The notes beneath the pieces are model-generated. The model was not told where the DNA came from. It saw only the letters and a program-made list of their open reading frames with translations, and made no database searches. 64,000 nucleotides of DNA from contig NZ_AOMO01000044.1 in the NCBI RefSeq assembly GCF_000338875.1, positions 124,001-188,000 on the forward strand, in the 5' to 3' direction. Origin of the DNA: Vibrio mimicus CAIM 602 (GTDB lineage: Bacteria > Pseudomonadota > Gammaproteobacteria > Enterobacterales > Vibrionaceae). A program made the translations under genes and the position numbers. Every line of letters begins with the position of its first letter. Position 1 is the first letter of the stretch. Below are positions 27,254-36,828 of the stretch, piece by piece.

Positions 27254-29140
27254 TCATGCAAAGTGATGCATTTCAGCTTTAGTTAAAATCGAGATCTGAT
27301 TTCGCCCAGATGATTTGGACTCATAGAGCGCAAGATCCGCTCGTTTGTAGCTCTGATCCGGAATAGAGCAGAGGTCAGTCACACCACCACTGATGGTGAC
27401 GTCGTGAGGCTGAGTGCTGGCAATATAGAGGCGTACGCGGTTAAGCACGCGCTCTGCTTCTTCAATCAAGGTGTATGGGAAGATGATGGCAAACTCTTCA
27501 CCGCCGATTCTTGCGATGAAATCGGATTCTCTAAGTTGTTCTTGAATGCTATTGGCCACACCTCGCAGTATACGATCTCCCTCGCTATGGCCAAATTTAT
27601 CATTAATCCGTTTAAAGTGGTCGATATCGACAATCGCGAGACAAGTTTGCGCTAAGTTTGGATAGCGGCGCACTTTGGCACATTCAAGATGAATGGCTTG
27701 ATCAAATTTACGACGGTTCCATAAATCAGTTAACGCGTCTTTTTCACTTAATTCGCGTAGGCGATTTTCCAGTGCTTTACGGTGGGAAATATCAACAAAA
27801 GAGGCCACATAGAATTGAATAATATGGTTCTCGTCTCGAATACTCTGGATGCGCAAAATCTCCGTAATATTCTGGCCGTCTTTGCGCTTATTGATGACTT
27901 CGCCTTCCCAAAAACCAATATCTTGTAGAGCCTTCCACATTTGTATGTAGAACTCTGTTTTATGTAAGCCAGAGGCGAAAATAGAGGGCTGCTTTCCTTT
28001 CACTTCATCAAAAGTAAAGCCACTGAGGCGAGTAAACTCATTATTCACCTTAATGATTCTATTGCGGCGATCTGTGATTACTACTGCCGACATCCCATCC
28101 ATTGCCGCCCTTGCCAATTTGCTGTCGAGGCTATTTTTCAAGTGATTGATATTCCATGCTGCAAATCCAGCAGCAATGATAGTCAGTAGTGATAATACTG
28201 TGGCGGCTTGACTCATGAGTGACCAACGCGCGGTTGCGTAGGTTTTATCGATTTCCTCTTTATTGACTCGAAGTACGAGAACGAGTGGATCTGAATCGGG
28301 TAAAACTGAACTCAGGTCAACTTGTACATAGCTAAACCAAGTTTGGTTTGAGAGAGCAAACCCTTGTGGTTTGATCAGAATTCGTTGCCAAAGTTCTGGA
28401 TGTTGTTCGGAAAAACGAGGAGCCGGAGAACCATCACTCTCATTGGGTTGCGAGGGCTCACCGAGCAGTAAATCACCCGCAAGGTTCAGAACATCGGGAG
28501 AATCGAATTGGTCATAAACAAAAGAGAGTCGTTGATAGAGTGATTGTAATTTTACGGTTACAACAAGGTATCCATCAGTATTGTCTTGTCTACCAATGCC
28601 AGTGACAAATCGAAAAGTCGGTAAAGTGCCCAAGGGATCTTTGTGATTCAATGCTAATTCACTTGCCCAAACTTGTTTATTGGGTAGCTGGTTGTATTTA
28701 GCAATAATTTCTTGGCTGAAATCGTCAATGGTTTGTGCGGATTCAATAAATACAACCCGATCACCATCATAAATGGCTTTGAGCTGCTCTCTACCATCGC
28801 GATCAAGCAATTTAAATGAAGAGAAAATAGATTGAGAGCGAAGGGTAACGTCCCACAAGGTCTCTAACTGCTGAAGGGTGGTGGTATTGAGAGCTTTAGA
28901 TGCCGCGAGTAAAGTGTCACTCTTAGCCAAAACTTGGGTCGACTGATAAGCCTTTTGTAGCATCTGCAATAAGTCATGTTGGCTAAATTCCAGTTGTAAG
29001 CGGGTTTGCTTTTCTACACTGCTGACGGCTTGCGTTTCCAATTGGCTTGCTTCATCAATGAAGTACAGTGCTGGGATAAAACCAAGCACGAAGGCAACAA
29101 TTGAGAATTGGATGAAATACTTACGGGCAGATGAGTACAT
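27254..29140 (-). CDS. Membrane diguanylate cyclase with PAS and GGDEF domains
   Basis: Predicted to make cyclic di-GMP from GTP. The 628 residues comprise a membrane helix (about 8-28), a periplasmic double-Cache-like sensor (30-310), a second helix (about 318-340), a PAS domain (about 350-465, [18 protein letters not shown]) and a GGDEF domain (470-620). The active site reads RIGGEEF and is preceded five residues upstream by RESD, a complete product-inhibition I-site. No EAL or HD-GYP domain is present. It may be the V. cholerae gene called cdgD, but I cannot confirm that. It stands alone with a 203-base gap to glgC in which I see nothing. Confidence 0.92.
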   Translation of the reverse strand: MYSSARKYFIQFSIVAFVLGFIPALYFIDEASQLETQAVSSVEKQTRLQLEFSQHDLLQMLQKAYQSTQVLAKSDTLLAASKALNTTTLQQLETLWDVTLRSQSIFSSFKLLDRDGREQLKAIYDGDRVVFIESAQTIDDFSQEIIAKYNQLPNKQVWASELALNHKDPLGTLPTFRFVTGIGRQDNTDGYLVVTVKLQSLYQRLSFVYDQFDSPDVLNLAGDLLLGEPSQPNESDGSPAPRFSEQHPELWQRILIKPQGFALSNQTWFSYVQVDLSSVLPDSDPLVLVLRVNKEEIDKTYATARWSLMSQAATVLSLLTIIAAGFAAWNINHLKNSLDSKLARAAMDGMSAVVITDRRNRIIKVNNEFTRLSGFTFDEVKGKQPSIFASGLHKTEFYIQMWKALQDIGFWEGEVINKRKDGQNITEILRIQSIRDENHIIQFYVASFVDISHRKALENRLRELSEKDALTDLWNRRKFDQAIHLECAKVRRYPNLAQTCLAIVDIDHFKRINDKFGHSEGDRILRGVANSIQEQLRESDFIARIGGEEFAIIFPYTLIEEAERVLNRVRLYIASTQPHDVTISGGVTDLCSIPDQSYKRADLALYESKSSGRNQISILTKAEMHHFA

Positions 29141-29527
29141 AATTCAGTATATAAGTCGTTAAGCGTGCACTATAACTGGATTTAAATGAGATTTCGCTTC
29201 CAAAATTATACTTCGTGCACTCGATCATGATTCCCACAATTAAAATGTGCAAATGCTCAATAACCGAGCAAATAAGATTCGCTCAATATTTACATTGTAA
29301 ATTAGTTGATGAATTTCTCCGGCTAATTGGCTAAAAATTCTTAAATTACATCCTATTATTGATGATTTAGACATTTAAATGTGTCATTCCTTCAAAAATA
29401 GTCTTTGTCCTTGTGATTTCCGGTCAAGCTTTATCCAGATATCCCGCTATATTGATAATAAACGCAAAATTTGTCGCATTTTTTGATGATGAAGTTGCGT
29501 AATTAGAATTTTACGAGTGAGGGGTAA
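29141..29527. other. Intergenic region with divergent promoters
   Basis: These 387 AT-rich bases separate the GGDEF gene from the SH3-like gene. No ORF, repeat or recognisable operator was found. AGGGGT at the right end is the ribosome site of the next gene. Confidence 0.4.
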
Positions 29528-30202
29528 ATGAAAAAGATACTGATGATACTCGTGTTATTGCTTGGGTTAGGAGGAGCTGGTGCTGGGTATTACCTGTTTT
29601 ATCTCAAACCGCAAATGGATGCTGAAGCCGCCAAAGCCAATTCGGCAGGGGATGCCACCGCGCAAACTGAGCCTCAATCTCCCACATCAGCAGCTGAAGC
29701 CAAACCCGAAATTATGGATTTTTATGTGGATGCGGTAACGTTAGGAATACGTGAACAACCTGATCTTAATGCTTATCCCGATGTCGATAAAAAGCTCTAT
29801 CGAGGGGACAAAGTTCACTTGTTAGAAAAAAAAGCAGGGTGGGGACGAATTTCAGATTACTACGTTTATGAAGATGGAGGTCCTGAAGTAGCGGAATGGA
29901 TACCTTTAGATGGTTTGATCGTCGAAGCTCCTGTAATCACCCAAGAAGAGCGTACAAAAACACTGACAGGGTATATTGAAGGCTCTGATGATTTTCTAAC
30001 GTATAAAGAAAAATTTCTCACCACGACCGATACTTTACTTAAAGAAGGTATCTGTTCACCGAAAGATTTTGAAGAACTGAGCGGTTGGGTGCGTTCTGTC
30101 ACTTTTGGCAAAGAACCAGTTTACTTTATTTACTGTGGGGGATTAAGTCAGGCGAATAAGATCTACCTGAATATGGAAACGGGCAAAATTATCTACCGTT
30201 AA
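29528..30202 (+). CDS. Membrane-anchored SH3-like domain protein of unknown function
   Basis: A 224-residue protein with one N-terminal helix (about 4-25, rich in Leu and Gly), a low-complexity linker (about 33-60, Ala, Gln, Ser, Pro), and an SH3-like module (about 63-130, VDAVTLGIREQPDLNAYPD through WIPLDGLIV). The C-terminal domain of about 85 residues ends in Cys-containing strands (GICSPKDF, FIYCGG). It would sit in the periplasm, tethered to the inner membrane. AGGGGT precedes the ATG. Bacterial SH3 modules often bind peptidoglycan or proteins. No specific function can be given. It lies upstream of vemP but is not clearly in its operon. Confidence 0.75.
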   Translation: MKKILMILVLLLGLGGAGAGYYLFYLKPQMDAEAAKANSAGDATAQTEPQSPTSAAEAKPEIMDFYVDAVTLGIREQPDLNAYPDVDKKLYRGDKVHLLEKKAGWGRISDYYVYEDGGPEVAEWIPLDGLIVEAPVITQEERTKTLTGYIEGSDDFLTYKEKFLTTTDTLLKEGICSPKDFEELSGWVRSVTFGKEPVYFIYCGGLSQANKIYLNMETGKIIYR

Positions 30203-30279
30203 TGTCCATTATTTCGCTTGAGCTAAAGCAAACATCGGCCTACACTGCTTGCTTGTTGATGTTAGTTAGAGCTTAAGTC

Positions 30280-30750
30280 ATGTTCTGGCGTGTGTTTGTA
30301 CAGTGTTGGGTTGCTCTGCTTGCGGTGGTATTGCCTTCGCAAGTGATGGCTCATGCACTGCAAAATGATCACGCTGCTGACAGTTTTGATTCAATCACCC
30401 CACAAACTCTAACCATTGATCACGACAAGCTGTTTGAATCGGTGCCGCAGCCTGCTATACCGAGTTCGCAGTCTCACGATACTCATAGCTCATACGCCAT
30501 ATTAAACCACTCACGCAATGTAACAAATTCACGTGTTATGGCGGGTTGTGGCTCAGATGTTCCTTTCGATTTTAATTCTGATGAACCTAAACTGGGCTCG
30601 GTCAGTCGACCACAATTGGTTAGGGTCAGCTATTCCAATCGAAACTACGATTTTTTCACTTCTACTCACCGCTTAGCGGGCTGGAAAGAGAGCAACGCTA
30701 TGTATGTTGCGCTCAATAGTCAGTATCAGGTTTCCACAGTCAAAATTTAG
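30280..30750 (+). CDS. vemP: Secretion-monitoring arrest peptide VemP
   Basis: A 156-residue exported regulatory nascent chain. It has a signal peptide (about 1-25, ending VMAHA), a low-complexity middle, and a C-terminal arrest motif HRLAGWKESNAMYVALNSQ (130-148). This closely matches the arrest region I recall for V. alginolyticus VemP, in which W143 and Q156 are critical; the same 13-residue spacing gives W135 and Q148 here. The chain stalls its own ribosome until pulled by the secretion machinery. When export is slow, stalling unmasks translation of the downstream secDF genes. The codon for Q148 is at 30721-30723, just before the RNA element described next. Confidence 0.9.
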   Translation: MFWRVFVQCWVALLAVVLPSQVMAHALQNDHAADSFDSITPQTLTIDHDKLFESVPQPAIPSSQSHDTHSSYAILNHSRNVTNSRVMAGCGSDVPFDFNSDEPKLGSVSRPQLVRVSYSNRNYDFFTSTHRLAGWKESNAMYVALNSQYQVSTVKI

Positions 30751-30801
30751 TGTGACATCGTCACTTGTTGAATAACTCAGTGTTAGGCTGAGAGGGAAAC
30801 T
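30730..30801 (+). promoter_or_regulatory. RNA switch masking the secD ribosome-binding site
   Basis: GTTTCC (30730-30735, inside the last vemP codons) is complementary to GGAAAC (30795-30800), which overlaps the secD Shine-Dalgarno GAGGG (30792-30796). Two small hairpins lie between: GTGAC/GTCAC (30752-30764) and CTCAG/CTGAG (30776-30792). A ribosome stalled at codon 148 (30721) would cover GTTTCC and free the secD site. The pairing is visible; the mechanism follows the known VemP system. Confidence 0.7.
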
Positions 30802-32640
30802 ATGAAAAAAAGAGAACAAAAGCAGGCTGCAAAGCGCCTGATCAACCACTATTCTGCGTGGAAATACGTGGTTTTAATAACAACGATCATCATCCTCACA
30901 TTAAGTGCTATTCCAACCTGGTATGGCGAACAACCATCTATCCAATTGCAAAGTAAGGATGCCGCAAGCGTTCTACTTAATGTGCCTGAACTTGCCCATC
31001 TGCTTAGCAAACAAAATATTCAAGCAGATGGAATTACTCAGCAAGGTGATAAAACGACCTTGGTTTTTGCCAACGAAAATCAGCAATCACTCGCCCGAAA
31101 CGCGCTAGATTCGCTGGTTAAAGAAGGGGACACCATCACCTATTCTTATGTGTCGGTTGCCCCAAAGTGGCTAGATGAACTTGGTTTTTCGCCGATCAAA
31201 TTGGGGCTGGATTTGCGTGGCGGTGTGCAGTTTTTGCTTAATGTTGATGTAGATAAAGCATTCCAAGAGCAGCGAGACAGCATGATTGATGCCGTGAAAG
31301 ATTCTCTGCGTGCAGAGCGTTTACGTGGAGTTTCGGTTCAGGCCGTTGGCAATGATGCGTTTGATGTGAAAACCCAGCAGCCGCAAGCACTTAATCATGT
31401 TCGCCAATACCTGCAAGAAAACTACCGAGGTTGGGATATCCGTCAAGGCTCCGATCATTTGCAAGTGCAACCGTCACAGCAAAATAAGTCGGAGTTTCAA
31501 ACCGCTACTATCCAGCAAAACTTGAAAATCATGCGTGATCGAATTGAGGAGCTGGGTATTACTGAAGCTCTGGTTCAGCGTCAGGGCGAACACGCGATTC
31601 GAATTGAACTGCCGGGAGTTCAAGATCCATCTCAAGCAAAAAACGTTATTGGTGCGACTGCAAGTTTAGCGTTCTATGAAGCCAAATCCCCCACCGATGC
31701 ACGCAGTTTCGATGACTTAATCCTCGAAGATGGCAATGGGCGTCCGGTGATTTTGGCCAAACGTCCTGTGCTGAGTGGTGAACATATCGTCAATGCTCGT
31801 GCTGGTGTAGATAACATGGGCATGTCAGAAGTAAACATCTCACTTGACCATGCTGGCGGAAAAATCATGAGTGATTTTTCTGGTAAGCACATCGGGAAAC
31901 CTATGGCGACGGTTTATCGCGAATATAAGACCAATGCCCGCGGTGAAACGGTTCGAAGTGAACGGGTGATCAGCGTTGCAACAATTCAGTCTCAATTGGG
32001 TAGTCAATTCCGTATCACCGGAGCAGGTTCGATGGAAGAGGCACAGCAACTGGCATTATTACTGCGTGCTGGCTCACTGACAGCTCCTGTCACCATCGTG
32101 GAAGAAAGAACCATCGGTGCTTCTTTAGGTGAGGAGAACATTGCAAACGGCTTTGCGGCACTCGCTTTAGGTTTGGCAATGACTCTGACATTCATGGCAC
32201 TTTGGTATCGTCGCCTTGGCTGGGTCGCTAATGTTGCCTTATTGATAAACATGGCCTGTCTGCTCGGACTGATTGCACTATTGCCAGGAGCAGTGCTGAC
32301 CTTGCCGGGTATTGCCGGTTTGGTTTTAACAGTTGGTATGGCGGTGGATACCAACGTACTGATTTTTGAGCGTATTCGCGACAAACTGAGTGAAGGTCGC
32401 AATTTCGCACAGGCCATTGATACAGGTTTTGATAGCGCATTCAGTACCATTTTGGATGCGAACATCACCACCATGATCACCGTCGTCATTCTCTATTCAA
32501 TCGGTAACGGACCTATTCAAGGTTTTGCATTGACTTTGGGGTTAGGTTTGCTCACCAGTATGTTTAGTGGGGTATTTGCTTCACGAGCATTAATTAATTT
32601 GGTTTGGGGACGTGATACACGTCGTGATGTGAGGGTATAG
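30802..32640 (+). CDS. secD: Protein translocase subunit SecD (second paralogue)
   Basis: A subunit of the SecDF complex, which uses the ion gradient to pull proteins across the inner membrane at the periplasmic side. The 612 residues have a first helix (about 20-38), the conserved LGLDLRGGVQFLLNVDVDKA near residue 132, a large periplasmic region with P1 domain, and a C-terminal block of five helices (about 450-600) with AVDTNVLIFERIRDKLSEGR. It belongs to the vemP-controlled secDF2 set; in V. alginolyticus this paralogue is reported to be proton-driven and induced at low sodium. GAGGG lies 5 bases before the ATG inside the RNA switch. Confidence 0.95.
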   Translation: MKKREQKQAAKRLINHYSAWKYVVLITTIIILTLSAIPTWYGEQPSIQLQSKDAASVLLNVPELAHLLSKQNIQADGITQQGDKTTLVFANENQQSLARNALDSLVKEGDTITYSYVSVAPKWLDELGFSPIKLGLDLRGGVQFLLNVDVDKAFQEQRDSMIDAVKDSLRAERLRGVSVQAVGNDAFDVKTQQPQALNHVRQYLQENYRGWDIRQGSDHLQVQPSQQNKSEFQTATIQQNLKIMRDRIEELGITEALVQRQGEHAIRIELPGVQDPSQAKNVIGATASLAFYEAKSPTDARSFDDLILEDGNGRPVILAKRPVLSGEHIVNARAGVDNMGMSEVNISLDHAGGKIMSDFSGKHIGKPMATVYREYKTNARGETVRSERVISVATIQSQLGSQFRITGAGSMEEAQQLALLLRAGSLTAPVTIVEERTIGASLGEENIANGFAALALGLAMTLTFMALWYRRLGWVANVALLINMACLLGLIALLPGAVLTLPGIAGLVLTVGMAVDTNVLIFERIRDKLSEGRNFAQAIDTGFDSAFSTILDANITTMITVVILYSIGNGPIQGFALTLGLGLLTSMFSGVFASRALINLVWGRDTRRDVRV

Positions 32641-32643
32641 GCC

Positions 32644-33546
32644 ATGATTGAATATTTAAAATCACGAATTCGTCCGATTCGTTATATTACGGGCATGATT
32701 TCAATCTTGTTGATGGTGATTTCACTCGCGGCTTTTGCGATAAAAGGTCTCAACATGGGGCTGGATTTTACGGGCGGTATGGTTACCGAAGCGGTCATCG
32801 ATAGTTCCGTCAGCAAGGTTCAATTAATTGATCAATTACAGCCTGTATTGGGTGAGTCAGTCACAGTAACTCCTTCTGGAGAAGAAGGCCGCTGGGTGAT
32901 TCGCTACCCACTAGCCGCGGAAGGTACTGCTCCGGTTGATATGGCTAGCACTCTTCATCATATCTCTGAGCATGTACAGATTGTCAGCAATAGCATGGTG
33001 GGATCTCAAGTTGGGCAGGAGCTGGTTGATCAAGGTGGTTTAGCGCTACTGATTTGTCTGCTTTCTATTCTTGGTTACCTGAGCTTTCGTTTTGAATGGC
33101 GTTTAGCGAGTGGAGCTTTGTTGGCGTTGCTGCACGATGTCATTCTCGTGCTTGGTTTCTTTGCTATCACGCAAATGGAGTTTAACTTGACTGTATTTGC
33201 GGCAGTGCTTGCAGTACTGGGATACTCGCTAAACGATTCGATCATTATCGCTGACCGTATTCGTGAGCTATTACTGGCTAAGCAGAAAACCCCAACCGCA
33301 GATATCAATGACCAAGCCGTTATTGCAACGTTTTCGCGTACCATGGTGACTTCGGGAACAACCTTAATGACCATTTCAGCGTTATGGCTGATGGGGGGCG
33401 CTCCGCTACAAGGTTTTGCTATTGCTATGTTTATTGGCGTAATTTCAGGGACTTGGTCATCTATTTCGATCGGTACTGTATTACCAGAATGGTTAGGGCT
33501 AGAGCCTAAACATTACCTTCCCGTCGAGTTAGATGCAGCTCCTTAG
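32644..33546 (+). CDS. secF: Protein translocase subunit SecF (second paralogue)
   Basis: Partner of SecD in the export motor. The 300 residues have a first helix (about 16-36), the GLDFTGG motif near 40, a small periplasmic domain and five C-terminal helices (about 130-290), including GYSLNDSIIIADRIRE, the counterpart of the SecD ion-path helix. It starts three bases after the secD stop, so the two are co-translated. A 19-base-pair terminator follows. No yajC is nearby, unlike the usual housekeeping yajC-secDF cluster. Confidence 0.95.
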   Translation: MIEYLKSRIRPIRYITGMISILLMVISLAAFAIKGLNMGLDFTGGMVTEAVIDSSVSKVQLIDQLQPVLGESVTVTPSGEEGRWVIRYPLAAEGTAPVDMASTLHHISEHVQIVSNSMVGSQVGQELVDQGGLALLICLLSILGYLSFRFEWRLASGALLALLHDVILVLGFFAITQMEFNLTVFAAVLAVLGYSLNDSIIIADRIRELLLAKQKTPTADINDQAVIATFSRTMVTSGTTLMTISALWLMGGAPLQGFAIAMFIGVISGTWSSISIGTVLPEWLGLEPKHYLPVELDAAP

Positions 33547-33586
33547 AGTTCTCAATAACCCCTTTCAAATCACGAAATCGTAATAA

Positions 33587-33634
33587 AAACATCCCCCATT
33601 TACAGAATGAATGCTCTGTAAATGGGGGATGTTT
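33587..33634 (+). terminator. Strong terminator of vemP-secDF
   Basis: A perfect 19-base stem (33587-33605 with 33616-33634), 10-base loop, then CGTTTC. It begins 40 bases after the secF stop and is the most stable hairpin seen in the window. The following 33635-33924 hold the promoter region of the PTS operon and a weaker repeat (33677-33715), but no ORF. Confidence 0.85.
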
Positions 33635-33924
33635 CGTTTCAATAAAAAAGTGATCTCAAATCCTACCTAATAAAGCAAAAGCCCTCAAAAAATCGTACAT
33701 GGGATAAGGGTTTTATGCGTTTTTCATTCACAAAAATTCATTATTTACCAATTTATCAAAAGGTAAATGTTCCAATTCTCGACTTAATTCACACTGGTTA
33801 AAAAGTAGACTTGTGTAACAGATTTCATATTCATATCACCCGTTTACGTTCGATTGGAGTATAAGTGTTATTGATTATTTAGTTGTCTGTATTGTTTTTG
33901 GTGATGTGTATAGGGGTTAACAGT

Positions 33925-34251
33925 ATGAAAATATTTTTATGTTGTGCAGCTGGCATGTCGACAAGCATGCTCGTCAGTAAGATGGAGCTCTCAGCAAAAG
34001 AAAAAGGGATCGATTGTGAGATTTCTGCACATTCTATTGCGGAGTTTGAGGACTGCTTGCAATGGAGTGATGTCTGTTTAGTCGCTCCACAGGTGAGATT
34101 TAAATATGAAGAATTTAAGCGCGCAGCGAATGAGCAGGGCAAAGGCTGCGGGCTTATAGATATGATGAACTATGGCTTATTGAATGGTGAAGCAGTACTT
34201 GAGCAAGCGATAGCACTTTTTAATGCACAACGTATTACAGCGGAGATCTAA
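33925..34251 (+). CDS. PTS lactose/cellobiose-family IIB component
   Basis: The cytosolic phosphocarrier of a sugar phosphotransferase system; it takes phosphate from IIA and passes it to the sugar bound in IIC. The 108 residues begin MKIFLCCAAGMSTSMLV, with the active-site cysteine (C7) in the CxxGxST phosphate loop. The frame opens at 33883, but the ATG at 33925 has AGGGG upstream and places the cysteine in the usual position. It is the first gene of a IIB-IIC-IIA-TIM-barrel operon with no regulator nearby. The local sequence is AT-rich compared with the secDF genes. Confidence 0.92.
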   Translation: MKIFLCCAAGMSTSMLVSKMELSAKEKGIDCEISAHSIAEFEDCLQWSDVCLVAPQVRFKYEEFKRAANEQGKGCGLIDMMNYGLLNGEAVLEQAIALFNAQRITAEI

Positions 34252-34254
34252 GTC

Positions 34255-35598
34255 ATGGCATTTTTCGACAAAATTTTAAAATTTATAGAAGAAGTAGTGG
34301 CACCTATAGCAGGTAAAATATCTGCACAAAGACACATCAATGCGATTAAGGATGGCTTTGTATCAACAATGCCATTTTTGATTGTGGGGTCGCTATTGCT
34401 TGTACTTGCTTTCCCTCCTTCTGAAGGTAATTTTTTCTTTGACGGCTGGCATGGACTCATTGACGTTATCGGAAAAGATAACATCATGGCACCGTTTCAA
34501 TTAAGCATGGGTATCTTCGCACTTTATGCAACGTTTGGTATTGCATTCAGCTTGGCTGAATCTTACAAACTGCGCGCGATGAACACTGGTATGTTAGCCA
34601 TCTTCGCATTTTTACTTGCTGTGGCCCCTATGGTTAACGTCGAAATTGGTGGAGTATTACCGGGGGCATTCCTTGGCGGCACAGGTGCTTTTACTGCAAT
34701 TCTTTGTGGTCTTTTAGTTCCTGAAATGCAACGCTTACTGATCAAATACAATATCCGTATCAAGATGCCAGATGCGGTACCACCAAAAATTTCTGCGTCA
34801 TTTGACCTATTAATTCCGATTGTGTTTATCTCGATCATTATTATGTCAATCAACGTATTCTTGGCCCAATATAACCTCAAAATTCCATCAGCAATTATGC
34901 AGTTATTCCAACCTTTAGTGATGGCATCGGATAGTTATATTGCTTGTTTAATTGCAGTACTGATTGTTCAGATCCTGTGGTTTAGTGGTATTCACGGTGG
35001 TTCGGTTGTGGGCGGTATCATCGGTCCAATGCTCCTGATCAACCTAGGTCTTAACCAATCGGCACTTGCTGCAGGTGAGCCTCTGCCAGCAATATTTATT
35101 AACCCTGTTATGGACTTCTTTATTTTTGTTGGTGGTGCAGGTGGTACTTGGGGGCTGGTTGTACTAATGATGCGCTCTAAAGCTACTCAGCTTAAAACAA
35201 TCGGTAAAATGTCGATTGTCCCCGGAACATTTAATATCAACGAACCTGTTATTTTCGGTACGCCAATCGTGATGAACCCAATTTATTTCATCCCATGGTT
35301 ACTGGCACCAACAATTAATACAACCATTGTATGGCTTGCATTTAAAACAGGATTTGTTGCAAAAATCATCGCTATTCCACCATGGACAATGCCAGCGCCA
35401 ATCGGAGCAATTATTGCAACGAACTCAGGAACTGCCGCATTAGTCGTACTAAGTAGTGTGATTGTCAGTGCTTTAGTCTTCTACCCATTCCTTAAAATTC
35501 ATGAACGACAACTACTGAAAGAGGAAAATGCACTCAGTGAAGCTGCAGCTGCAAATTCTGATAAAGCCAAGGGGAAATTAGATGAATGTCGAAATTAA
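34255..35598 (+). CDS. PTS lactose/cellobiose-family IIC permease
   Basis: The 447-residue membrane subunit that binds and translocates the sugar. About ten hydrophobic segments are visible. Family motifs include FVSTMPFLIVGSLLLVLAFP near the N-terminus, FSGIHGGSVVGGIIGP, and FNINEPVIFGTPIVMNP, the conserved sugar-binding loop. GGAG precedes the ATG at 9 bases. Members of this family import beta-linked disaccharides such as cellobiose, chitobiose or lactose. The neighbouring hexosaminidase suggests an amino-sugar disaccharide, but the specificity is inference. Its 3' end overlaps the IIA start by 17 bases. Confidence 0.93.
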   Translation: MAFFDKILKFIEEVVAPIAGKISAQRHINAIKDGFVSTMPFLIVGSLLLVLAFPPSEGNFFFDGWHGLIDVIGKDNIMAPFQLSMGIFALYATFGIAFSLAESYKLRAMNTGMLAIFAFLLAVAPMVNVEIGGVLPGAFLGGTGAFTAILCGLLVPEMQRLLIKYNIRIKMPDAVPPKISASFDLLIPIVFISIIIMSINVFLAQYNLKIPSAIMQLFQPLVMASDSYIACLIAVLIVQILWFSGIHGGSVVGGIIGPMLLINLGLNQSALAAGEPLPAIFINPVMDFFIFVGGAGGTWGLVVLMMRSKATQLKTIGKMSIVPGTFNINEPVIFGTPIVMNPIYFIPWLLAPTINTTIVWLAFKTGFVAKIIAIPPWTMPAPIGAIIATNSGTAALVVLSSVIVSALVFYPFLKIHERQLLKEENALSEAAAANSDKAKGKLDECRN

Positions 35599-35944
35599 TA
35601 GCCCACAGGATATAACAGAAGAATTTCTAATGATGCTGTTATGTCAGGTCGGTGAAGCACGCTTTTCTTGTATGGAAGCGATGGCCTTAGCTCGCAAAGA
35701 ACAGTTTGCTCAAGCGCAGGAAATGTTAGGTGTTGCTGATAAAGCTCTGATTGCTGTGCATAAGTCACAAACTTCCCTTATTTCCTTTGATGAGGGAGCT
35801 GGTAAAGTTCCAATGACGTTGATTCTGACTCATATTCAGGATCACATCATGACAACCATGTTATGCAGGGAAATGGCAGAAGAAGTCATTGCTATTCACA
35901 AAAAGTTAGAAAAGGTCGTTCAGTATGAAAAAGCGCATATTTGA
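35582..35944 (+). CDS. PTS lactose/cellobiose-family IIA component
   Basis: Accepts phosphate from HPr and passes it to IIB. It has 120 residues and is all-helical like other IIA(Lac) proteins. The active histidine is probably H84 in LTHIQDHIM, with D87 as the trimer metal ligand. GGGGA precedes the ATG inside the IIC gene, and its own 3' end overlaps the next gene by 20 bases, so the four genes are tightly coupled. Confidence 0.92.
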   Translation: MNVEINSPQDITEEFLMMLLCQVGEARFSCMEAMALARKEQFAQAQEMLGVADKALIAVHKSQTSLISFDEGAGKVPMTLILTHIQDHIMTTMLCREMAEEVIAIHKKLEKVVQYEKAHI

Positions 35945-36806
35945 TTATACCTCCGAGGATTTTCGAAATGCTTCTCGCACACAGATCGTTGAGAGTATTC
36001 GAAATTCTGAAGGTCGAACTATCATGGTGGAAAACGTTGTTGCTATTACTCCGCCAATTGATGTTGTGTCCGGCGCGGAAATAGCTGCCGCTTTCGGGGC
36101 TGATATGATTACGTTGAACTGCTTAGACGTAATGAATCCCGCGATAAAAGTGCTCACCAATGATCCTGAAGAAGTGATGTCAATTGCTGAGATTAAATTG
36201 GCAACGGGGCGTCTAATTGGATGCAACCTAGAACCGATTCCTGATAACGTTAATCACGTTGATGTTGGTCGAACGGTGACGAAAGAAACGGTCGAGCGAG
36301 CTATCGAACTAGGTCTGGATTATCTTATGTTGACAGGTAATCCTGGTAACTGCGTTACTCAGGAAACCATTCTAGAAGCTATTTCACTGGTACGCAGTGT
36401 GTCGCAAGATATCATCATTGTCGCTGGGAAAATGCATGCTGGTGGTGTAGGTAATGACTACAACTTGAGCATAGTGCCTGCCTTTGCTGAAGCTGGTGCT
36501 GACATCATGATGTTCCCAGCACCATACACCACTCCCGGTGTTGACCCAACTCTAGCGCGTGAAATGATTCAAGCCGTACACAATGCCGGAATGCTTGGAA
36601 TGCTCGCCATTGGTACTTCACAGGAAGGTGCTGATGAGTCTTACATTCAGCAAGTTGCTTTGGCTGCAAAAGCTGCTGGTGCCGATATTGTTCATATCGG
36701 TGATGGTGGTTACAGCGGTATTGCCCCCCCAGAAAATATCATGAAACTTGGTATTACTTTACGTGGTCGTCGCCATCAATATAAGCGCATGGCTAACAGA
36801 CGTTAA
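35925..36806 (+). CDS. TIM-barrel-like protein of unknown function, PTS-associated
   Basis: A 293-residue cytosolic protein without signal peptide. Alternating strand/helix units suggest a (beta/alpha)8 barrel: TIMVENVVAITP, ADMITLNCLDVMNP, RLIGCNLEPIPD, LDYLMLTGNPG, DIIIVAGKMHAGG, ADIMMFPAPYTTPG, GMLAIGTSQEGADE and ADIVHIGDGGYSG. The last unit resembles a phosphate-binding strand-7/8 loop. I do not recognise an assigned enzyme. In this operon the imported sugar would arrive phosphorylated, yet no phospho-glycosidase is encoded, so a role on the imported sugar phosphate is possible but speculative. It overlaps the IIA gene by 20 bases. Confidence 0.8.
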   Translation: MKKRIFDYTSEDFRNASRTQIVESIRNSEGRTIMVENVVAITPPIDVVSGAEIAAAFGADMITLNCLDVMNPAIKVLTNDPEEVMSIAEIKLATGRLIGCNLEPIPDNVNHVDVGRTVTKETVERAIELGLDYLMLTGNPGNCVTQETILEAISLVRSVSQDIIIVAGKMHAGGVGNDYNLSIVPAFAEAGADIMMFPAPYTTPGVDPTLAREMIQAVHNAGMLGMLAIGTSQEGADESYIQQVALAAKAAGADIVHIGDGGYSGIAPPENIMKLGITLRGRRHQYKRMANRR

Positions 36807-36828
36807 TTCATTCAATCTCATGTAACTA

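Noticed and set aside
32004..32489. 161-codon ORF on the minus strand inside secD
   Set aside because: Antisense shadow over conserved membrane helices.
33883..33924. Fourteen-codon N-terminal extension of the IIB protein
   Set aside because: It would move the catalytic cysteine loop away from the N-terminus, and the better ribosome site serves the ATG at 33925.
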